Assembly: GCA_016927755.1 (NCBI GenBank)
Contig: JAFGLZ010000140.1
Span: 1 to 64,000 of the forward strand
Direction of reading: 5' to 3'
DNA length: 64,000 nucleotides
From: Phycisphaerae bacterium
GTDB lineage: Bacteria > Planctomycetota > Phycisphaerae > UBA1845 > JAFGLZ01
In this document: positions 1-10,000 of the stretch, one piece after another
Numbering within the stretch: position 1 is the stretch's first letter
How the letters are laid out: every line of letters starts with the position of its first letter
The notes under the pieces: model-generated
The model's database searches: none
The model's input: the letters and a program-made list of their open reading frames with translations, nothing else
What the model was told of the DNA's origin: nothing
Made by a program: the position numbers and the translations under genes

Positions 1-450
1 CGGCCTCCTAACGACCGGGAGATCGATACGACTCGGGCATCGTCAAGGATGTCCACTTAAGTATGCGCATGGGTCATGTCTTCCCGTACAGGCGGATTGG
101 CAGATGGGCATTATCGAAGGATGGCTCGCACGCCACGGGATCGCCTTGCGATCCCGGAACGAGATCATTTTCTCAGATATCGTCAGATCAGGCAACCTGG
201 CCGTGGACAGAGCCTGCGATTTCATGACGGCGCCAGTCTGGCTCGAGCGGGGACGAGTGGTCCGTTTGCGGGAGCGCGTGAAGGGGCTGGACGCTCGCGC
301 GACGGGTTGATCAGCATCGCTTCATGCTACACGGGGCGATGTGAGCTGCCGTTCAGCAAGGGGGGGTGCGGAGGGATGGGGGAGTTGCGGCTGGAGTCAT
401 CGCGTGCGTCGTCGGGGCGAGTGCGCGGAAAAGTAGCCTGACCCCTTTTC
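1..450. other. Left-edge region without a convincing gene
   Basis: I see no supported gene here. A plus-strand reading frame at 104-310 could encode 68 residues, but it has no Shine-Dalgarno sequence and no recognisable domain. Its last residues (GLDARATG) resemble the peptide produced by the palindromic repeats found elsewhere in this window, so it is probably spurious. The region may hold the downstream flank of the minus-strand gene that ends at 451. Confidence 0.5.
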
Positions 451-984
451 CTACGGTGTACATACGACGGGGCGCGAGCCGGCCCAACAGGGCCAGCTTC
501 GCCATTCGGTCGTGATCCGCAGGCCCTCCTCGCTCGTGGATTCGTGCCAGTCGGCTTCGGCGGCGCGGCGAACCATCGTGTTCTTCTGGAAGAATTCGCT
601 TTCGCGCGAGGGGATCGTTCCCTTGTAGGGGCGTCCGGCCGCGCGCGCCGCGCGAACGTCTTCGAGGAGGCGTTTGAGGTCGGGCGTGTACGTCTCCAGG
701 TAGGCGATCTGCCGCTTGGTCGGATCGTTCTGGTCGGCTTGGGCGACCACGACGACGGCGCGGACACCGTCGTCGGCCCGGCCGCCGATTCCCTCGTGTG
801 GCGGGATCGTCTCCTTCGCCACGGGGTAGAGCTCTTGCTCGCTCTGATCGTAGAACCAGACGCTCAGGCCTTCCTCACCGGTTGCAAGCACGTAGTGCAG
901 GCGGGAGATGCCGAACCCGAGGGAGACGATCAAGAGCAGGCCCGCCAGTGACAGCTTGACTATCTTCTTGTTCCTTTCGTTCAC
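451..984 (-). CDS. Small single-pass membrane protein, unknown function
   Basis: 177 residues starting at GTG 984. A short basic N terminus (NERNKK) is followed by one hydrophobic segment at about residues 9-28, then a soluble, charged domain that should lie outside the cytoplasm. No catalytic motif was recognised. It is the last gene of a minus-strand cluster and starts 27 bp after the stop of a pseudopilin gene, so co-transcription with the two pseudopilins and the lipoprotein is likely. The C terminus is rich in Trp and Cys (WRSWPCW). The function is unknown; the location suggests an envelope or pilus-associated role, which is inference only. Confidence 0.6.
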   Translation of the reverse strand: MNERNKKIVKLSLAGLLLIVSLGFGISRLHYVLATGEEGLSVWFYDQSEQELYPVAKETIPPHEGIGGRADDGVRAVVVVAQADQNDPTKRQIAYLETYTPDLKRLLEDVRAARAAGRPYKGTIPSRESEFFQKNTMVRRAAEADWHESTSEEGLRITTEWRSWPCWAGSRPVVCTP

Positions 985-1011
985 GGCATTGCCTCGAAAC
1001 GCCGCCCGCGC

Positions 1012-1971
1012 TTAGGGGGTCGGGGCGGCAGTTGAAGCCGGATGGACGTCCGGGCGGATCGACCACCAACATGCGCCCTCTTCGCAGGGGATCTCATTGG
1101 CGCCGAGCTTGGTGACGTGTCCGTCGGCAAACGCGTAATTGGCTTTGTCGTTATGCCTTCGACAGCCATAGTCGTCCTGCTCCAGTCGATTGAAGCCGGG
1201 GTCCCCTTGGCCGTAGTCCCTCCGCGAGTACTTGATCCACCAGTTGTCGCTGCCCCAGAGTGTCGACGTCCCGCTGCCGCCGTCCCCGAACCAGATGAGC
1301 TTCGCCGGCTCCATGATGTCCGTATACTTGCTGAGGCCCTCGCGGTATCCCGATGATCGGAGGCGTCCGAAGGCCAATGCCTTGGCCCTTTGGGCCCAGT
1401 CGGGATCACTGTTGCGGATCCAATGGACGCCGGCGATTCCGATCCCGCTGGCGTTCCATCGTTCGTAAGGATGGAGCACGCCGTAGAGATGGTCCCAGTC
1501 GGTGCCGACATTACGCGTCAGGCTGCCGTAGGCCGCATCGGCGGCCGAGAGCCCGTCGGAGTAGACGGCCCTGCGTTCCGAGGGGCAGTCGAAGATCCGC
1601 GGCATCCTGGCCACGTATTTCCAGAGGATGACGCGGAAGGTCGTCTCGACCTCCACGCCATCGGGGAAACGATAGTCCTCGATCGGATTCATCCAGTCGT
1701 CGTGGTCGCTGGCGTAGGTGGTCGCGGCCACAGCCAACTGCCGCTGGTTCATGGCGCACGTCATGGCCTTGGCCGATTCTCGTGCCTTGCCGAGCGACGG
1801 CAGCAGCATCGACACCAGGAGGGAGATGATCGCGACCACCACGAGCAACTCGATGAGTGTGAATCCGCGGATGTGCTTTGGGTCGATCTTCCGGGAGACT
1901 CCGGTCTGCCGCTGGAGTCCGGGCGTTGTGACGTCCGCCGATCTGGTTCGCCCGTCAACGAATGAAGTCAC
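1012..1971 (-). CDS. Pseudopilin-like protein with H-X9-DG motif
   Basis: 319 residues. The start chosen is GTG 1971 because GGAGGAG lies 6 bases upstream; an ATG further upstream at 2127 would run into the neighbouring lipoprotein gene. The type IV prepilin signature [15 protein letters not shown] begins at residue 35, so cleavage is expected after Gly36, giving an unusually long 36-residue leader. The mature protein has the N-terminal hydrophobic helix and a C-terminal soluble domain. Near the end, RRHNDKANYAFADGHV matches the H-X9-DG motif common in planctomycete pseudopilins. The prepilin peptidase and assembly ATPase are not in this window. The substrate or filament it belongs to is unknown. 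Confidence 0.85.
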   Translation of the reverse strand: MTSFVDGRTRSADVTTPGLQRQTGVSRKIDPKHIRGFTLIELLVVVAIISLLVSMLLPSLGKARESAKAMTCAMNQRQLAVAATTYASDHDDWMNPIEDYRFPDGVEVETTFRVILWKYVARMPRIFDCPSERRAVYSDGLSAADAAYGSLTRNVGTDWDHLYGVLHPYERWNASGIGIAGVHWIRNSDPDWAQRAKALAFGRLRSSGYREGLSKYTDIMEPAKLIWFGDGGSGTSTLWGSDNWWIKYSRRDYGQGDPGFNRLEQDDYGCRRHNDKANYAFADGHVTKLGANEIPCEEGACWWSIRPDVHPASTAAPTP

Positions 1972-2036
1972 GCGGCGCTCCTCCGGGCACGCTACGCAGG
2001 GATGCGCTTCCGCGCGATCGCACGGAAAGAGGGCGC

Positions 2037-2774
2037 TCAGGGCGACGGAGTCTTCCGAGCGAGTGGGCCGTCGTAGCTCTTGATCTCCAGGTGGTCGAAG
2101 CGGGTCACGGCGTCGGCCTTGGTCCACAGGCCAATCTTGCCGGAACCGGTGAAGGTGGCGTCGCCGGCCTCGAACCGCGTGTCATCGAGCGTGGCGATGA
2201 ATCGCGAGCCGTAGACCAGCAGGCTCAGTGTGTGCCACTTGCCTAGAGCGATTTTGGCCGGGATGCCGGCGATCATGGAGCGCTTGCCCTTTTCGAGCTT
2301 GTAGAACCGGACGTTGTTCTCGAGGGTGTTGGCCCGCAGGACGTAGTAGTTGTCCTTGTCCTGGTAGCGAACGATCACGCCGCCGCACTGGTCCACCTTG
2401 CCGGAGATGGGCTTGAACCGCACGGAGACCTCGACGTTCTGCAGAGAGAGCGGCTGGTAGATACAGATGGGGTAGCGCCGCCTGTTGACGGCATCGGCCG
2501 AGGTCTGGGCCAGGACCCGCTTTCGGCCAGGGACGGTCGCATCGGCCACGACGATCCAAGACGCGGGGTCTCCGGGGCCGGTCTGATCGGAATGGAACTG
2601 GGCCGGTGTCTGATCCAACGGGTCACCCGCGAAGTCGATCGCGGTCGCGCCGGCCGGCTGGTCCGGCATCCCTCGGATCGGATAGATCGGGGGTTGCGGC
2701 CCCGCGCATCCGAGCGAGGCGATCGCGATCGCGGTGGCTGATGCCGTCAATGCCGCGTGCTTGCGGGCGTTCAT
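2037..2774 (-). CDS. Lipoprotein with concanavalin-like (DUF1080-type) domain
   Basis: 245 residues. ATG 2774 is chosen because AAAGGAG lies 8 bases upstream and it opens a clear lipoprotein signal: a basic start, a hydrophobic run, then the lipobox ASLGC at about residues 20-24. The rest reads as a beta-sandwich of the DUF1080/laminin-G-like kind (CGGVIVRYQDKDNYYVLRAN, later GKIGLWTKADAVTRFDHLEI), a fold used for carbohydrate binding or 3-keto-disaccharide hydrolysis. It sits between two pseudopilin genes in one minus-strand cluster. The role is inferred as a surface sugar-binding lipoprotein; the ligand is unknown. Confidence 0.8.
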   Translation of the reverse strand: MNARKHAALTASATAIAIASLGCAGPQPPIYPIRGMPDQPAGATAIDFAGDPLDQTPAQFHSDQTGPGDPASWIVVADATVPGRKRVLAQTSADAVNRRRYPICIYQPLSLQNVEVSVRFKPISGKVDQCGGVIVRYQDKDNYYVLRANTLENNVRFYKLEKGKRSMIAGIPAKIALGKWHTLSLLVYGSRFIATLDDTRFEAGDATFTGSGKIGLWTKADAVTRFDHLEIKSYDGPLARKTPSP

Positions 2775-2787
2775 GGGCAGGACTCCT

Positions 2788-3660
2788 TTAGGGCTCATCA
2801 GACAACCAGTAATCCGGATCGGCGTAGAGGGTGTAAGGATAGTGTTCCGCAAGGGCCTGTTCGCGGGGGATCTTGCCGCTGATCGCGTGAGGAAAATGGC
2901 CGTCGCGAATCGAGTCCACATGCCCGTCGGCCAGCAGGACGTTGGTCGAGGGGCCCCGATGGCGATAGGCGATGCGGCGCTTGTTCTCGCCGATGTGCGT
3001 GGCGCTCTGTTGACCCGCATAGACCCCATCGGCCACGGCGATCAAGGCGGCGGGCCTCTTGAACGCGCCCGCCCGGGTTGGTCGTATCTTGGTGCCGTCG
3101 GCGGCGGTGTAGCCGACGGAGCCGGTGTAATACTTGTCGTTCTCGGCCGTGGGCTTGGTGGTTCCGATGGGGTTGTTGGCGTTGATCCAATAGCTGCACC
3201 GGATGATCTTGTTGAAGCCGCGTTCCGGGATGGTCACTCCCTCTTGAAGCGTCTGATCCACGCTGCTGACGGGCCAGTATTGAAACCCATCGGGGTCGAT
3301 CGTATCGCCCGACATGCCGAAGGCTCCCTTGGTATTCGGACACCAGAAGACGGTATCCGAGCCTCGTTCCGAGGCCGGCAGGAGCCGGTCCCGGCCCAAG
3401 ATCGCACACCAGCCGTCTAGGGGGTTGTCGGGCCCTCTGCCCGAACCGACCATGTTGTAGGAAGGAAGCACGCAGTCGTTGTTGTTCTGCTGGTAGAAGA
3501 TCATGCCGAGGCCGATGTTCTTCATATTGCATCTACACTGGGCCGACTTGGCCATTGCCCGCGCGTCGCCCAGACTTGGCAGTAGGATACTGACTAGGAG
3601 GGCAATCACCGCGACGACGACCAGCAATTCGATCAGGGTGAAGCCGTTTCGTGGGTGCAT
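2788..3660 (-). CDS. Pseudopilin-like protein
   Basis: 290 residues with a very short leader, MHPRNG, followed by [22 protein letters not shown], so cleavage after Gly6 is predicted. The C-terminal part contains YRHRGPSTNVLLADGHVDS, a one-residue-longer variant (H-X10-DG) of the H-X9-DG motif. It is the first gene of the minus-strand cluster with the lipoprotein and a second pseudopilin. No secretion or pilus-assembly ATPase is nearby, as for the other four pseudopilin genes in the window. The exact filament or secretion role is unknown. Confidence 0.87.
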   Translation of the reverse strand: MHPRNGFTLIELLVVVAVIALLVSILLPSLGDARAMAKSAQCRCNMKNIGLGMIFYQQNNNDCVLPSYNMVGSGRGPDNPLDGWCAILGRDRLLPASERGSDTVFWCPNTKGAFGMSGDTIDPDGFQYWPVSSVDQTLQEGVTIPERGFNKIIRCSYWINANNPIGTTKPTAENDKYYTGSVGYTAADGTKIRPTRAGAFKRPAALIAVADGVYAGQQSATHIGENKRRIAYRHRGPSTNVLLADGHVDSIRDGHFPHAISGKIPREQALAEHYPYTLYADPDYWLSDEP

Positions 3661-3735
3661 GTCGTCGTACCTTGGGCTGGGGGCTGGAAATCAGTCCGAC
3701 CCAGATTGTTAGAGATAGCCTTGCCAGGGCTGGGG

Positions 3736-3769
3736 GTCAAGTGCCGACGGGGCAGGCCGCCCGCACTCC
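3736..3769 (-). repeat. Copy A of the GGAGTGCGGGCGGCCTGCC repeat
   Basis: Read on the minus strand, this begins GGAGTGCGGGCGGCCTGCCC, the same core as copies at 21111-21146 and 39110-39144. It lies 15 bp past the stop of the decarboxylase gene (3785) on the same strand. Part of the distal half has diverged (GTCAAGTGCC in place of GTCGAGCCCC). This is an intergenic short repeat family, not a gene. Confidence 0.75.
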
Positions 3770-3784
3770 GCACTGGGCCGGATG

Positions 3785-5509
3785 TCATTGGGCGCGACGG
3801 CGTACCTTCTTGGAGCGAGGGGTCCGCTTGGGTTTTGGGTGTTCGGCCTCGCTGTGGGGGCCTCGGAGCCGGGCGAGCTCTTCGCCGAGGCGGCGGAGGG
3901 CGGGGCTGACGGAGTCGCGGGGGAGCCGGACTTCGATGATGGAGAGCTCCTCTGAGCCGACGGCGGCGGTGAGGGCGTCGTCGAGTTGTCCCTTGGTGCT
4001 TACGATCATGGCCCGGCCTGCGCGGAGGACGTCGCAGATTCGGGTGTACTGCCAGCGGTGGATCTCGTTGAACTCGCCGTCGAGGATGATTCGCTGCGTT
4101 CCGTACCCGTCGTTGTTGAGGATGAGGACGATGGGGGCCATCTTGCACTTGGCGGCGGTGGACAGCTCCATGCCGGTCATCTGGAAGGCGCCGTCTCCGA
4201 CGATGGTGAAGACGCGTTTCTTGGGGTCGGCGGCCATGACGCCGATGCTCGTGGGGACGGCGAATCCCATCGACAGGTAGTACGCCCCGGCGATGAACTC
4301 CTTTCGTTTCGCGGTTCGCAGGCTCATAGCGCCGAAGAGGGCGTCGCCGGCGTCGCAGACGACGGCGGTGTTCTCATCGACGTGCTGGGCGAGGAGGCGG
4401 AAGACATCCTCGGACTCGAGGGGATCGTTGCGCTCAGAGGCGCCGAGGGGCTTGATGTCGACGGCGGGGTTGGGGTTCTTGAAGGCGGGCCGGCGGCGGA
4501 TCTTGGCCTGGCGGAGGCCGTCGAGGAAATCGGCGAAGGCCACGCCGTCGTAGTGGTGCAGGCCGACGCGCGTTCGCTCGGTCGTGGAGAGGATCGAGAG
4601 CCGGCGGGAGATGCGAGAGGTGTTCACGCCGAGGAACATGTCGGTGACGAAGGTTCCGAGCATGATGACGCAGTCGCTTTGGTCGACGTAGTCGCGGCAG
4701 GGTGGCTCGGAGAGCGCGCCGCTGTAGACGCCGATGTAGAGGGGGTGGGTCTCGCCGATGACGCTCTTGCTCAGGATGTCGGCGGCCATGGGGATGTTGA
4801 ACGACTCGGCGAGGTCGAGCGCCAGGCGGGTGACCTTGTGGCGATGGAGCTCGATGCCGGCGAGGATGACGGGTCGTTTGGCCTGATTGATGAACCCGGT
4901 GGCCTCGCGGAGGCATTCGGCGAGGCTCTCCTGGTCGCTGACGGCGGGGACGGGCTTCTTGACGCGGGGCGGTCGTATCGGGGCGTCGACGATGTTGTGA
5001 GGCACTTCGATGTATCCGGGGCGGCGCTGTGCGATGACGGTGTCGACGACCCGGATGATTTCGTCGGCGGCCGTTTCGGGATCGAGGAGGATGGTGTTGG
5101 CGCAGGTGACCTCCTCGTAGATGCGTCGCTGCGTGTCGAAGGTCTTGACCTTGTGATGCAGGAGCTGGTCGCCTTGTCGCTCGGTGGCGGACGGGCCGCC
5201 GGAGACGACGACGACGGGGCTCTTCTCGGCGTAGGCTCCGGCGATGCTGTTGAGCATGTTGAGTCCGCCGACGCAGTAGGTGACGCAGGCCAGGCCGAGG
5301 CCTCGGATACGGGCGTAGCCATCGGCGGCGAATCCGACGGCGGGCTCGTGGGTCATGGTGATGAGCTCGATGGGGGATCGCTCGAGCCACCAGAAGGTGG
5401 GCAGCGCGAAGTCGCCGGGGATGCCGAAGGCGTGTCGCGCGCCTCGGCCGTGGAGGTATTCGAAGAGGAATGAACCGATCGTCGGTTGCTTTGGGCGGCG
5501 AGGGGGCAT
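3785..5509 (-). CDS. Thiamine diphosphate-dependent 2-keto acid decarboxylase
   Basis: 574 residues, a normal length for the pyruvate/indolepyruvate decarboxylase group. The N-terminal domain has the TPP-activating glutamate context HEPAVGFAADGYAR (about residues 54-67). A central DHS-like domain follows, and the C-terminal pyrophosphate domain has the GDGAFQMTGMELSTAAK...LNNDGYGTQR pattern (GDG...NN) that binds thiamine diphosphate and Mg2+. It should decarboxylate a 2-keto acid to an aldehyde in the cytoplasm; pyruvate, phenylpyruvate or indolepyruvate are all possible. The tail is strongly basic. SD AGGAG precedes ATG 5509, and a TAGAAT -10-like box at 5550-5555 could drive it. It appears monocistronic. 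Confidence 0.85.
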   Translation of the reverse strand: MPPRRPKQPTIGSFLFEYLHGRGARHAFGIPGDFALPTFWWLERSPIELITMTHEPAVGFAADGYARIRGLGLACVTYCVGGLNMLNSIAGAYAEKSPVVVVSGGPSATERQGDQLLHHKVKTFDTQRRIYEEVTCANTILLDPETAADEIIRVVDTVIAQRRPGYIEVPHNIVDAPIRPPRVKKPVPAVSDQESLAECLREATGFINQAKRPVILAGIELHRHKVTRLALDLAESFNIPMAADILSKSVIGETHPLYIGVYSGALSEPPCRDYVDQSDCVIMLGTFVTDMFLGVNTSRISRRLSILSTTERTRVGLHHYDGVAFADFLDGLRQAKIRRRPAFKNPNPAVDIKPLGASERNDPLESEDVFRLLAQHVDENTAVVCDAGDALFGAMSLRTAKRKEFIAGAYYLSMGFAVPTSIGVMAADPKKRVFTIVGDGAFQMTGMELSTAAKCKMAPIVLILNNDGYGTQRIILDGEFNEIHRWQYTRICDVLRAGRAMIVSTKGQLDDALTAAVGSEELSIIEVRLPRDSVSPALRRLGEELARLRGPHSEAEHPKPKRTPRSKKVRRRAQ

Positions 5510-5620
5510 GGAGGGGCTCCTATCTGTCGGACGGTGCCGTGCGGGGGGTATTCTATCTCATCGTTGGATGCGCGGCATGGTCTGGGTGTGGGGACGGAGA
5601 TGTTCGTACGAATTCGAGTC

Positions 5621-5707
5621 CCCCACCGCTGAAGCGATGGGGCACCCGGCTTATCGCGGTCCACGGGCAAGATGCCCGTGCTACGGCAGCGATGAGGCAC
5701 CCGGCTC
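5621..5707. repeat. Composite of short palindromic repeats
   Basis: Between the divergent decarboxylase and secreted-protein genes lie two adjacent hairpins. CCCCACCGC / GCGATGGGG spans 5621-5642. CACGGGC-AAGAT-GCCCGTG spans 5662-5680 and is followed by CTAC. The hairpin pair is bracketed by a direct repeat GGCACCCGGCT at 5641-5651 and 5697-5707. The second hairpin has relatives at 16940-16962 and 34630-34652. The structure resembles REP-type intergenic elements. Confidence 0.75.
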
Positions 5708-5760
5708 TTCGTGCGGATCTGGAGCGGCGTCAAGTCGCCGCAGGCCGCGGTGGCGGGGTT

Positions 5761-5789
5761 TTGGGGGAATGGGGGGGTTGGGCTACAAT
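5761..5789 (+). promoter_or_regulatory. Sigma70-like promoter for the secreted-protein operon
   Basis: TTGGGG at 5761-5766 and TACAAT at 5784-5789 are separated by 17 bp. The predicted transcript start near 5796 is upstream of both candidate start codons (5835 and 5871) of the next gene. Seen by eye only. Confidence 0.55.
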
Positions 5790-5870
5790 GGCTGGGGCTT
5801 TGGTGCGAGCCGCAGAGAGGCCCTCCGGAACGAGATGCGAGACCTTTCCAGACAACGATTCGCTCCCCGT

Positions 5871-7025
5871 ATGACATTGCGTTGCGATGGCCCTTGGCGG
5901 GGCGTCGCGTGCTTGCTGCTGGCGGTGTTGGCGCTCGGGCGGTGGCAGGAGGTGTCGGCGTGTACGGTGCCGGTGTTCCGGTACGGGCTGGAGCGGTGGC
6001 GGGCGGACGACTACGAGATCTTCATCTATCACCGGGGCGAGCTTGCGGCCAAGGACAAGGCCGTCGCGGACTGGCTGACGGAGCAGGCGGGCGACGAGGA
6101 GACGCCGTGGAACGCTCGGGTGTACGTGATCGACGTGGACACGGAGATGGAGCGTTACGAGCGTCAGGTGTGGGAGGCGCAGGTCAAGGCGAAGGCGAGT
6201 TTGCCTTGGATGGTGGTTCGGTATCCGTATCCGGCGCGGGTTATGGCGGACCTGTGGGCGGGTCCTGTGAGCATGGAGGTGGCCAAGCGGTTGCCGATGT
6301 CACCGGCTCGGGGTGAGTTGGCCAAGCGGATTCTCCAGGGGCACTCGGCGGTTTGGATGCTGCTGCAGATCGGGGATGCGGCCAAGGACGAGGCGGCGGC
6401 GGCGTGTCTTCGGCGGGAGCTGAAGGCGATTCAGGCGGAGCTGACGCTTCCGCCGGACGATCCGAACGTCGAGAGCGGCGTGCCGACGGCGCCTGGGGAT
6501 CCGATTCCGGTGGTGTTTTCGGTGTTGGAGGTATCGCGGAAGGATCCGGCCGAGGAGATGCTGGTGAGGATGCTGCTGCGGCTGGAGCCGGATCTTGCGG
6601 AGCTCTCGGAGCCGATGGCGTTTCCGATCTTCGGTCGGGGGCGGGTGTTGTTTCCGCTGGTGGGCAAGGGGATCAACGCGGAGATGATCGGCGAGGCGAG
6701 CGCGTTTCTCGCGGCTCCGTGCTCGTGCGTGATCAAGGCGCAGAATCCTGGAGTCGACCTGTTGATGTCGGTGGGTTGGGACCGGCTGATCGAGCAGCCG
6801 GTGGTGAGCGACGCGGAGTTCGCTCGGATCATGGGTCGCGCGCCGGCGGTTCCGGCGACGACGAAGCCGGCGACGACGCAGGGGTCGGTGGCTTCGGCCG
6901 GCGAGGCGGGCACGACGTTGGAGTCGAGTCCCGTTTTTCGGAGCGTGGCGGTGACGCTGGGGGGCATCCTTCTGGTCGTTGCCGTATTATTCCTGGTGCT
7001 CAGAAGCCGATCGCTGCATCGATGA
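5871..7025 (+). CDS. Secreted/anchored protein of unknown function, first gene of propeller operon
   Basis: 384 residues from ATG 5871; an in-frame ATG at 5835 would add 12 residues. The 5871 start gives a clean signal peptide, with a hydrophobic core LLLAVLALG and likely cleavage before CTVPVFRYGLE. The C terminus ends with one transmembrane segment (GGILLVVAVLFLVL) and a short basic tail, so most of the protein should be extracytoplasmic and anchored at its C terminus. A Pro/Thr-rich linker precedes the anchor. No domain was recognised. The stop overlaps the ATG of the following giant propeller gene (ATGA), which argues for translational coupling and a joint function. Confidence 0.7.
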   Translation: MTLRCDGPWRGVACLLLAVLALGRWQEVSACTVPVFRYGLERWRADDYEIFIYHRGELAAKDKAVADWLTEQAGDEETPWNARVYVIDVDTEMERYERQVWEAQVKAKASLPWMVVRYPYPARVMADLWAGPVSMEVAKRLPMSPARGELAKRILQGHSAVWMLLQIGDAAKDEAAAACLRRELKAIQAELTLPPDDPNVESGVPTAPGDPIPVVFSVLEVSRKDPAEEMLVRMLLRLEPDLAELSEPMAFPIFGRGRVLFPLVGKGINAEMIGEASAFLAAPCSCVIKAQNPGVDLLMSVGWDRLIEQPVVSDAEFARIMGRAPAVPATTKPATTQGSVASAGEAGTTLESSPVFRSVAVTLGGILLVVAVLFLVLRSRSLHR

Positions 7026-10000
7026 CGCACCACAGGAGTCCGATCTGGGTCATGTCGAATCGTCTTTGTTTCCTCATGCTGCAACTTGTTTCGGTTGTGT
7101 TGGTTTCTCCGGCGGTCGGCGTCGCGGCGGACTGGCCGATGTGGCGGTACGACGCGCGGCGGAGCGCGGTTTCTCCGGAGTCGCTGCCGGCGATGCTTCA
7201 TCTCGAGTGGGTAGTCGAGCTGCCCCGGCTGGAGAAGGCCTGGCAGGAGCAGCCGGGGGACTCGCGGCTGACGTTCGACGAGGGGTATGCGCCGATCGTG
7301 CTGGGTCGGACGGTTTTCGTGGGCTCGTCGCGCAATGACAGCGTCAGCGCGCTGGATTTGGAGACGGGGGAGGTTCGCTGGCGGTTCCATGCGGACGGGC
7401 CGGTGCGGTTTGCGCCGGCGGGGTGGAAGGACAAGGTCTACTTCGTATCGGATGACGGGTGGCTCACCTGTCTGGATGCCGCGACGGGCAAGGTGTGTTG
7501 GAGGGTTCGCGGGGGCGCGTCGGCGCGGAAGGTTCTGGGCAATGGCCGGATGATATCGGCCTGGCCGGCGCGTGGGGCGCCGGTGGTGGTGGACGGGGTG
7601 GTGTATTTCGCGGCGAGCATCTGGCCGTTCATGGGGGTGTTCATCCACGCGGTCGACGCGGCGACGGGCAAGGAGGTGTGGGTCAATGACGGGTTGGGGT
7701 CGCTGTACGTTCTGCAGCCGCACGACAGCCCGGCCTTTGCGGGTCCGGCGCCGCAGGGGTATCTGACGGTATCGGAGGACCGGCTTCTGATACCGTCGGG
7801 TCGGAGCGTTCCGGCGTGTCTGGATCGGAAGACCGGCGCGTATTTGTACTACTACCTGGGGACGAACAAGAAGCTCGGCGGCTACGACGTGACGGCGACG
7901 GGCGCGCACTTCGTCAACGCGGGCGAGGTCTACGAGTTGGATCGGGGCAGGCATCTCGGGACGGTCGGGCGTGACGCGGTGGTCACCGAGGACGTCGCGT
8001 ACGTGGGCAGCGGCGAGACGATCCGGGCGCTGGACCTGAAGCATCCGAAGACGACGAAGATCGGCGGGGGGTTGTTCGGCAAGTCGAAGACGTTGTGGGT
8101 GCTGCCGGCGACATGGGAGCTGAAGACCGGCGGGGCGCACCGGGTTCACATCAAGGCGGGATCGCGGTTGTATGCCGGCGGGGCCGGTAGCGTTATCGCC
8201 GTTGACTTCCGGACGGACGGCGGCAAGCCGAAGGTTTCCTGGCGGGCCAAGGTCGACGGAACGCCGTTCAGCATGATCGCGGGTGGCGGCAAGCTGATCG
8301 TGGTGACGTTGGAGGGAGGGATCCTGTGCTATGGGGGTCGGGCCGGTGAGTGCAGGCGGCACGTTCGGAGCGAGTCGTCGCCGGCGGCGGCGGATCATTG
8401 GCGCGAGACGGCGAAGGACATTCTCGGTCGGACGGGCGTCGCCGAGGGCTACTGTCTGGCTGTCGGGGTGGGATCGGGGCGGTTGATCGAGGAGATCGCG
8501 CGGCAATCGAAGCTGCACGTCATCGGGGTGGATCGCGACGCGGATCGGGTCGAGTCGCTACGACGGCGGCTGGACGCGGCGGGTTTGTACGGGACACGGA
8601 TTGCGTTGCTGGCGGGGGGGCTGGATGAGGTCGAGTTGCCTCCTTACTTTGCGAGCCTGGTGGTGTCGGAGGAGGGGATTGCGATTGGAGAGGGGGCGGG
8701 CGCGCTGATCGAGCGGGTGTACGCTTCGATGCGGCCTTACGGCGGCGAGGCGTGCTTGAGGGTGCCGGCTGGTGACCAGGGCAAGCTGGCCAAGGCCGTT
8801 GGGGATGCGGGGCTGGCGAACGCGAAGCTGACGTGGGATGGGGGTTGGGGGATTCTTAGGCGGGAGGGGGCGTTGCCGGGCTCGGCGGACTGGACGCATC
8901 AGTATGCGGACGCGGCGAACAGTTGCGTATCGAAGGACAAGCTGGTGAGGGCGCCGCTGGGGTTGCTGTGGTTCGGGGGTCCTTCGAACGCGAAGCTGTT
9001 GCCGCGTCACGGGCACGGTCCGACGGAGCACGTGGTCGGGGGGCGATTGATCATCGAGGGGCCGAACCATCTTCGCGCGCTCGACGTGTACACGGGTCGG
9101 TTGCTGTGGGAGACCGAGCTTGGCGGGTTGGGTCGGGTCTACGACAACACGGGCCATCAGCCGGGGGCGAACGCGCTGGGCAGCAATTACGTTTCCGTTT
9201 CGGACGCGATCTACGTGATTCATGGGGAGGGGTGTCTTCGGTTGGACCCGGCCACGGGCAAGAAGGTGGGGGAGTTCAGAGTGCCGCGAGGACCGGGCGG
9301 TAGGGGGTGGGCCGAGTGGGGCATGGTGGCGGTGTGGGAGGATCTGCTGATTGCCGGGGTGTCTCCGCTTTCGGTCCACGGCGAGTCGAAGCCGAAGGAT
9401 CTGAAGGAGAGTTATGACGGGACGTCGAGTGGTCGGCTGGTGGTGATGGATCGGCACACGGGGCAGGAGAAGTGGACGGTCGAGGCGGGGGTGGGTTTTC
9501 GTCACAACGCGATCTGCGTTGGCGGGGGCACGGTGTTCTGTATCGACGGGCAGTCGAGCCGCGCGCTGGCGGCGCTGCGGCGTCGGGGCGCGGTGCCCAG
9601 GGCCGGCGCGAAGGCCGCGCTGCAAGCCTTCGACGCGCGGACGGGCGAGAAGCGTTGGTCGACGACGAAAGACGTTTTCGGTACGTGGTTGAGCTACAGC
9701 GAGGCGCACGACGTGCTGGTTGAGGGGGGGCGGGCGTCTCGCGACATGGTTCCGGACGAGCCCTACAAGCGGCTGATCGCGTATCGGGGGCGTGACGGCT
9801 CGATCCTCTTCGACAAGAGGGTTACGTACGGCGGGCCGATCATGCTGCACGGGAAGCAGATCATCGCGCAGGACGGGGCGCTGAGCCCTCAGTGCGTGGC
9901 GTTCGATCTGCTGACGGGCGCGGAGATCAAGCGGGTCAATCCGCTGACGGGGGGGGAGATCCAGTGGAAGTGCTATCGGAACTACGGGTGCAACACGGCG

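Noticed and set aside
104-310. A possible 68-residue gene near the left edge
   Set aside because: No SD, no homology that I recognise, and it ends in repeat-derived GLDARATG.
6431-8518. Very long minus-strand open frames (for example 6431-8518, 8558-10438, 11614-14214) opposite the propeller genes
   Set aside because: They are Arg/Pro-rich antisense shadows caused by high GC; the plus-strand frames carry coherent domains and signal peptides.
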